DNA of 64,000 nucleotides from Streptomyces sp. CG1 (GTDB lineage Bacteria; Actinomycetota; Actinomycetes; Streptomycetales; Streptomycetaceae): NCBI RefSeq assembly GCF_041080625.1, contig NZ_CP163518.1, positions 1,984,001 to 2,048,000 of the forward strand, read 5' to 3'. Shown piece by piece: positions 61,304 to 64,000 of this stretch (position 1 is its first letter; each line of letters starts with the position of its first letter). The notes under the pieces were generated by a model. It saw only the letters and a program-made list of their open reading frames with translations, ran no database searches and was not told where the DNA came from. The position numbers and the translations under genes were made by a program.

Positions 61304-61607
61304 CGAGGGCACCTCCGGTCTCCCCGCGCAGGCCCGGCACGACCCTGGCGCCGGCGAGCGGCACGAGTTCGACGTCGACGGGGATGCCGGGCTCGAAGCG
61401 CACGGCGGTGCCGGCGGCGACGTTCAGCCGCTTGCCGCGGGCCGCTGCGCGGTCGAACTCCAGGCCGGGATTGGCCTCGGCGAAGTGGTAGTGGGAGCCG
61501 ACCTGCACCGGCCGGTCGGCGGCGTTGAGGACGGTCAGCCGGGTGATCTCACGGCCGACGTTGAAGTGGACGGGGCCGTCCGCGAACAGGATCTCTCCGG
61601 GAATCAT
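61296..61607 (-). CDS. ureB: Urease beta subunit
   Basis: This 103-residue protein opens [20 protein letters not shown] and has [20 protein letters not shown], the UreB signature. It is structural within the urease trimer. It lies ten bases after ureA and overlaps ureC. Confidence 0.95.
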
Positions 61608-61617
61608 CGCGGCCCCC

Positions 61618-61920
<303 letters not shown>

Positions 61921-62076
61921 GTCCCACCTCACAGTCCTTGCTCCGGACCGTGCGGGGTCCGGTTGCCGCTGCCATCACGACGGGGATAGGTGTAACACAC
62001 AGACAAATCCCCGGATCGTCCTCAATCCGGGCGGAAAAACCCCTGATGGCGTGGATGGGCAGGCTAGTTCGCCGGA

Positions 62077-62092
62077 GTTTCAACGACGTTAA
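62077..62092 (-). promoter_or_regulatory. GlnR-box-like site upstream of ureA
   Basis: On the ureA strand TTAAC-N6-GAAAC matches the Streptomyces GlnR half-box gTnAC-n6-GaAAc except for its first base. It lies about 160 bases before the ureA start. ureA is a known GlnR target in S. coelicolor. I find only one of the two half-boxes. Confidence 0.45.
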
Positions 62093-62146
62093 CCAGACCT
62101 TGATCCACGGATGACCGCGCGATGGGGGCGCCGAAACCCTGGTGGG

Positions 62147-62479
62147 TCAGGGCACGCCGGGACCGCGGTGCTCGGCGGCCATGCCCGGACCGCGGCGTTC
62201 GGCCGCCACGCCGTGACCGCGATGCTCCGCCGCGATCCCGAACCGCTGCTGTTCGCGCGGGGCGGAACCGATCTCACGGACCCCCGAGACCGAGCTGACG
62301 ATCTGCTCCTCGGCCGGCTCGTCGAGGGCGTCCAGCCGCTCCAGATCGGCGGCCGAGACCAGCGCGACCAGCGGCTTGCCGTGCCGCGTCACGACGACGC
62401 GCTCACCGCCGTACACCACCCGGTTGATCAGGTCGGCGAGCTCAGCCCTGGCTTGCGTCACCGGAATCTCGTAGCCCAT
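62147..62479 (-). CDS. Phd/YefM-type antitoxin with repeated C-terminal tail
   Basis: It has 110 residues. Residues 1-50 are a Phd/YefM fold: [19 protein letters not shown], then [16 protein letters not shown]. These proteins bind their operator DNA and neutralise a Doc or RelE/YoeB toxin. The toxin-binding tail is replaced by three 9-residue units ([27 protein letters not shown]). No toxin gene is next to it on either side. Confidence 0.8.
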   Translation of the reverse strand: MGYEIPVTQARAELADLINRVVYGGERVVVTRHGKPLVALVSAADLERLDALDEPAEEQIVSSVSGVREIGSAPREQQRFGIAAEHRGHGVAAERRGPGMAAEHRGPGVP

Positions 62480-62566
62480 GACCCCATTCTAACGTCACGT
62501 ACGTCCTGTACATTTTTTACAGAAGCCGAGCCCGCCAGAGGCCATGCGATGAGAAGGGGTGCGCCC

Positions 62567-63202
62567 ATGTCCCGCGCTTTCGCCCGTCATGTCCTGCCCG
62601 AGTTCACCGAGCGCACCAGCAGCGGCGTGCGCACGCTCGATCCCTACGGCAAGCTCTTCGAGGACCGGATCGTCTTCCTCGGCACCGCGCTCGACGACGC
62701 GGCCGCGAATGACGTGATGGCTCAGTTCATGTACCTCGAACACGCGGCCCCGGAGCGGGACATCACGCTGTACGTCAACTCCCCGGGCGGTACGTTCAGC
62801 GCCCTGACGGCCGTCTACGACACGATGCGCTACGTCAGTTGCGACGTGTCGACGTACTGCCTGGGCCAGGCCGCGTCCCACGCCGCGCTGCTGCTCGCGG
62901 CCGGCACGCCGGGCAAGCGGTTCGCCCTGCCCGGCGCACGCATGGTGCTCGAGCAGCCCCGGCTCCCCGAGCCGGTGGAGGGCCAGCCCAGCGACCTGCT
63001 CATCGAGGCCGAGGAGTTGGCCCGGGTGCGCGCGCTGACGGAGGAGATGCTCGTACGGCACACCGGGCGCACAGCGGAGGAGGTACACCAGGATCTGGAG
63101 CGGGACTTGGTCCTGGACGCCGCCGCGGCGGTGGCCTACGGCCTGGTGGACGGCATCGTGCCCAGCCGGCGGAGCATGCCCGGCGCACCGGACGCGAAGT
63201 GA
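62567..63202 (+). CDS. ClpP-family protease paralogue with altered catalytic triad
   Basis: This 211-residue protein has ClpP layout: [20 protein letters not shown], then the active-site helix [14 protein letters not shown], with Ser104. The second triad position, normally His in 'HQP', is Glu129 in [11 protein letters not shown], exactly 25 residues after the Ser as in ClpP. The Asp is kept as Asp180 in ERDLVLD. Without the His it is unlikely to be a peptidase by itself and may form mixed rings with another ClpP. ATG 62567 has AAGGGG eight bases upstream. The next gene follows after seven bases. Confidence 0.85.
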   Translation: MSRAFARHVLPEFTERTSSGVRTLDPYGKLFEDRIVFLGTALDDAAANDVMAQFMYLEHAAPERDITLYVNSPGGTFSALTAVYDTMRYVSCDVSTYCLGQAASHAALLLAAGTPGKRFALPGARMVLEQPRLPEPVEGQPSDLLIEAEELARVRALTEEMLVRHTGRTAEEVHQDLERDLVLDAAAAVAYGLVDGIVPSRRSMPGAPDAK

Positions 63203-63209
63203 GCCGCCG

Positions 63210-63515
63210 ATGCTGCCGGACCTGCCGCCGCTGCCCGCACTGACGCGTGCCGAGGGCGATCTGATCGACCGTTATCTGGAGGCGGCCGACCTGCTGGGCC
63301 GTGTCAATCCCGCGCACGGCGGCGACACCTATCGCGGGCTGCGCGCGGCCCAGGCCCTGGTGCGCAAGGCCGCAGAGCTGCGTGACGCCCTCGCGTTGAT
63401 GCACCAGCGGGGCGAGACGGAGCTGCACCGGGACACGCTGGCACGGGCCTTGCGGGTCCTGGACGGTGAACGTCGTACCGCGCGCGTCGCGCTCCCGCCC
63501 GACGGTGTCCGCTGA
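63210..63515 (+). CDS. Hypothetical protein downstream of the ClpP paralogue
   Basis: The protein has 101 residues, mainly helical (DLIDRYLEAADLLGRV, RAAQALVRKAAELRDALALM), and is soluble, with no family I recognise. It starts seven bases after the ClpP-like gene, so the two share a transcript and may interact. It ends at 63515, followed by about 300 bases without a gene before the structured leader. Confidence 0.65.
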   Translation: MLPDLPPLPALTRAEGDLIDRYLEAADLLGRVNPAHGGDTYRGLRAAQALVRKAAELRDALALMHQRGETELHRDTLARALRVLDGERRTARVALPPDGVR

Positions 63516-63834
63516 TCCGGACGCCCGAGAGGCCGGACATGATCCGCATGTCGACAGGCGCCGTTCGGAACGGACGTGAAACGGCCCGAACGGCGTACCG
63601 CCGACCGGGGTATATCCAGGTCGTTCATCGGATCTCCCGACTTGCGCACCGCGCGGGTCTCCGGCAGGGAACGAGGTGCTCCGCCCCAGGTCCGGGGCTA
63701 CGGCCTGGACCTGACGATGCCTCGAACACCGCGCTGTCCACCCGAACGGGCGAGTGGTGAGTAACGCCACAAATCCCCGATTCCGTTGGGATTTTCAGAC
63801 GTCTGTGAGTGAAGATCCCTGTCTGACGACAAGC

Positions 63835-64000
63835 CCCCGCCACCGCGGCGGGGCGGTCCGGGCGGACGCCGAGTCCTGCCGCCGCCCGGACGACCGGTCG
63901 ACAGGAGTGGATCGGCAGGAGTGGAGGACCCAAGCAAGTCGGGTCGCCGGAACGGAAGTTCGTCTGTTCGTCGCAGACGGGCGGAGGTTCCGAGCAGCCC
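63835..64000 (+). promoter_or_regulatory. Structured leader, candidate c-di-AMP (ydaO-type) riboswitch, cut by window end
   Basis: A strong hairpin, CCCCGCC-N5-GGCGGGG (63835-63853), is followed by GTCCGGGCGG (63856-63865) pairing perfectly with 63882-63891. Then come repeated CAGGAGTGGA segments and GGAGGACCCAAG near 63923. Between 63516 and here no gene is seen. This resembles the long leaders of Streptomyces rpf-type cell-wall hydrolase genes that carry ydaO riboswitches. The 3' part and the gene are beyond the window, so the call is tentative. Confidence 0.45.

Noticed and set aside
59222..61528. Long plus-strand frame antisense to ureF-ureC (768 codons)
   Set aside because: The minus strand encodes urease subunits with all active-site motifs; the plus frame is shadow.

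Overview
The window is high-GC actinobacterial DNA that reads as Streptomyces. The evidence is the strong third-position G/C bias, GTG/TTG starts, Tat and lipoprotein signal peptides, and several genes typical of the genus: a 138-Cys RppA type III polyketide synthase with a CYP158-type P450 and a cupin, DUF6213- and DUF6153-like proteins, SpoIIE phosphatases and a tripeptidyl-aminopeptidase-like hydrolase. From about 23.8 kb to 63 kb the gene order (DNA ligase, rppA, acyl-CoA dehydrogenase, def, murT-gatD, pfkA, ddaH-rocD, phosphatases, aminopeptidase, urease) is one I recall from Streptomyces chromosomes. It reads as chromosome backbone with one accessory stretch in it. I saw no tRNA, rRNA or CRISPR array.

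1-17.4 kb is accessory. A truncated COG4705-type membrane gene and a decayed IS630 transposase lie to the left of a large gene that closely matches epsilon-poly-L-lysine synthetase (pls). It is coupled by an ATGA overlap to an exported M1 metallopeptidase that probably hydrolyses the polymer (pld). Four copies of a 7-bp word upstream of pls look like an operator. Convergent to this operon are two genes that I cannot assign to a named family: a Ser/Thr-rich, beta-strand-rich protein resembling aerolysin/ETX-type pore formers, and a six-bladed beta-propeller. From 9.8 to 14.7 kb an SDR, an epoxide hydrolase and a DedA protein survive among at least four decayed genes (NmrA-like, SRPBCC, MarR, MFS). 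Then come small enzymes, DUF779 and a phosphodiester glycosidase.

17.4-43.9 kb is mostly backbone. It holds a phosphodiesterase-like exported protein; a three-gene acyl-CoA dehydrogenase/quinone oxidoreductase operon; a divergent XRE-cupin regulator and FAD oxidoreductase pair; ATP-dependent DNA ligase with Nudix; an aldehyde dehydrogenase; a TenA-like gene with a probable frameshift; the rppA-P450-cupin operon for flaviolin-type pigments; an acyl-CoA dehydrogenase with its divergent TetR regulator; peptide deformylase; MurT-GatD for lipid II amidation; phosphofructokinase; CtaG; an Lrp regulator followed by ddaH-rocD for arginine/ornithine catabolism; and two SpoIIE-type phosphatases, the second carrying a one-base frameshift.

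45-53.7 kb is a second accessory stretch. It holds DUF305 and DUF6153 proteins, an orphan barstar-domain protein, an SGNH lipase, a remnant of a secreted toxin-like N-terminal domain, a PrsW protease cut off at an IS transposase remnant, a phosphoribosyltransferase, an Fe(II)/2-oxoglutarate oxygenase and an aldo-keto reductase. 53.7-64 kb returns to backbone: a lysophospholipid acyltransferase, an NAD-dependent epimerase, an exported peptidase and a complete urease operon (ureABCFGD) with a GlnR-like site upstream. After these come an orphan Phd/YefM antitoxin with a repeated tail, a ClpP paralogue whose catalytic His is Glu, and at the right edge a structured leader that may be a c-di-AMP (ydaO-type) riboswitch.
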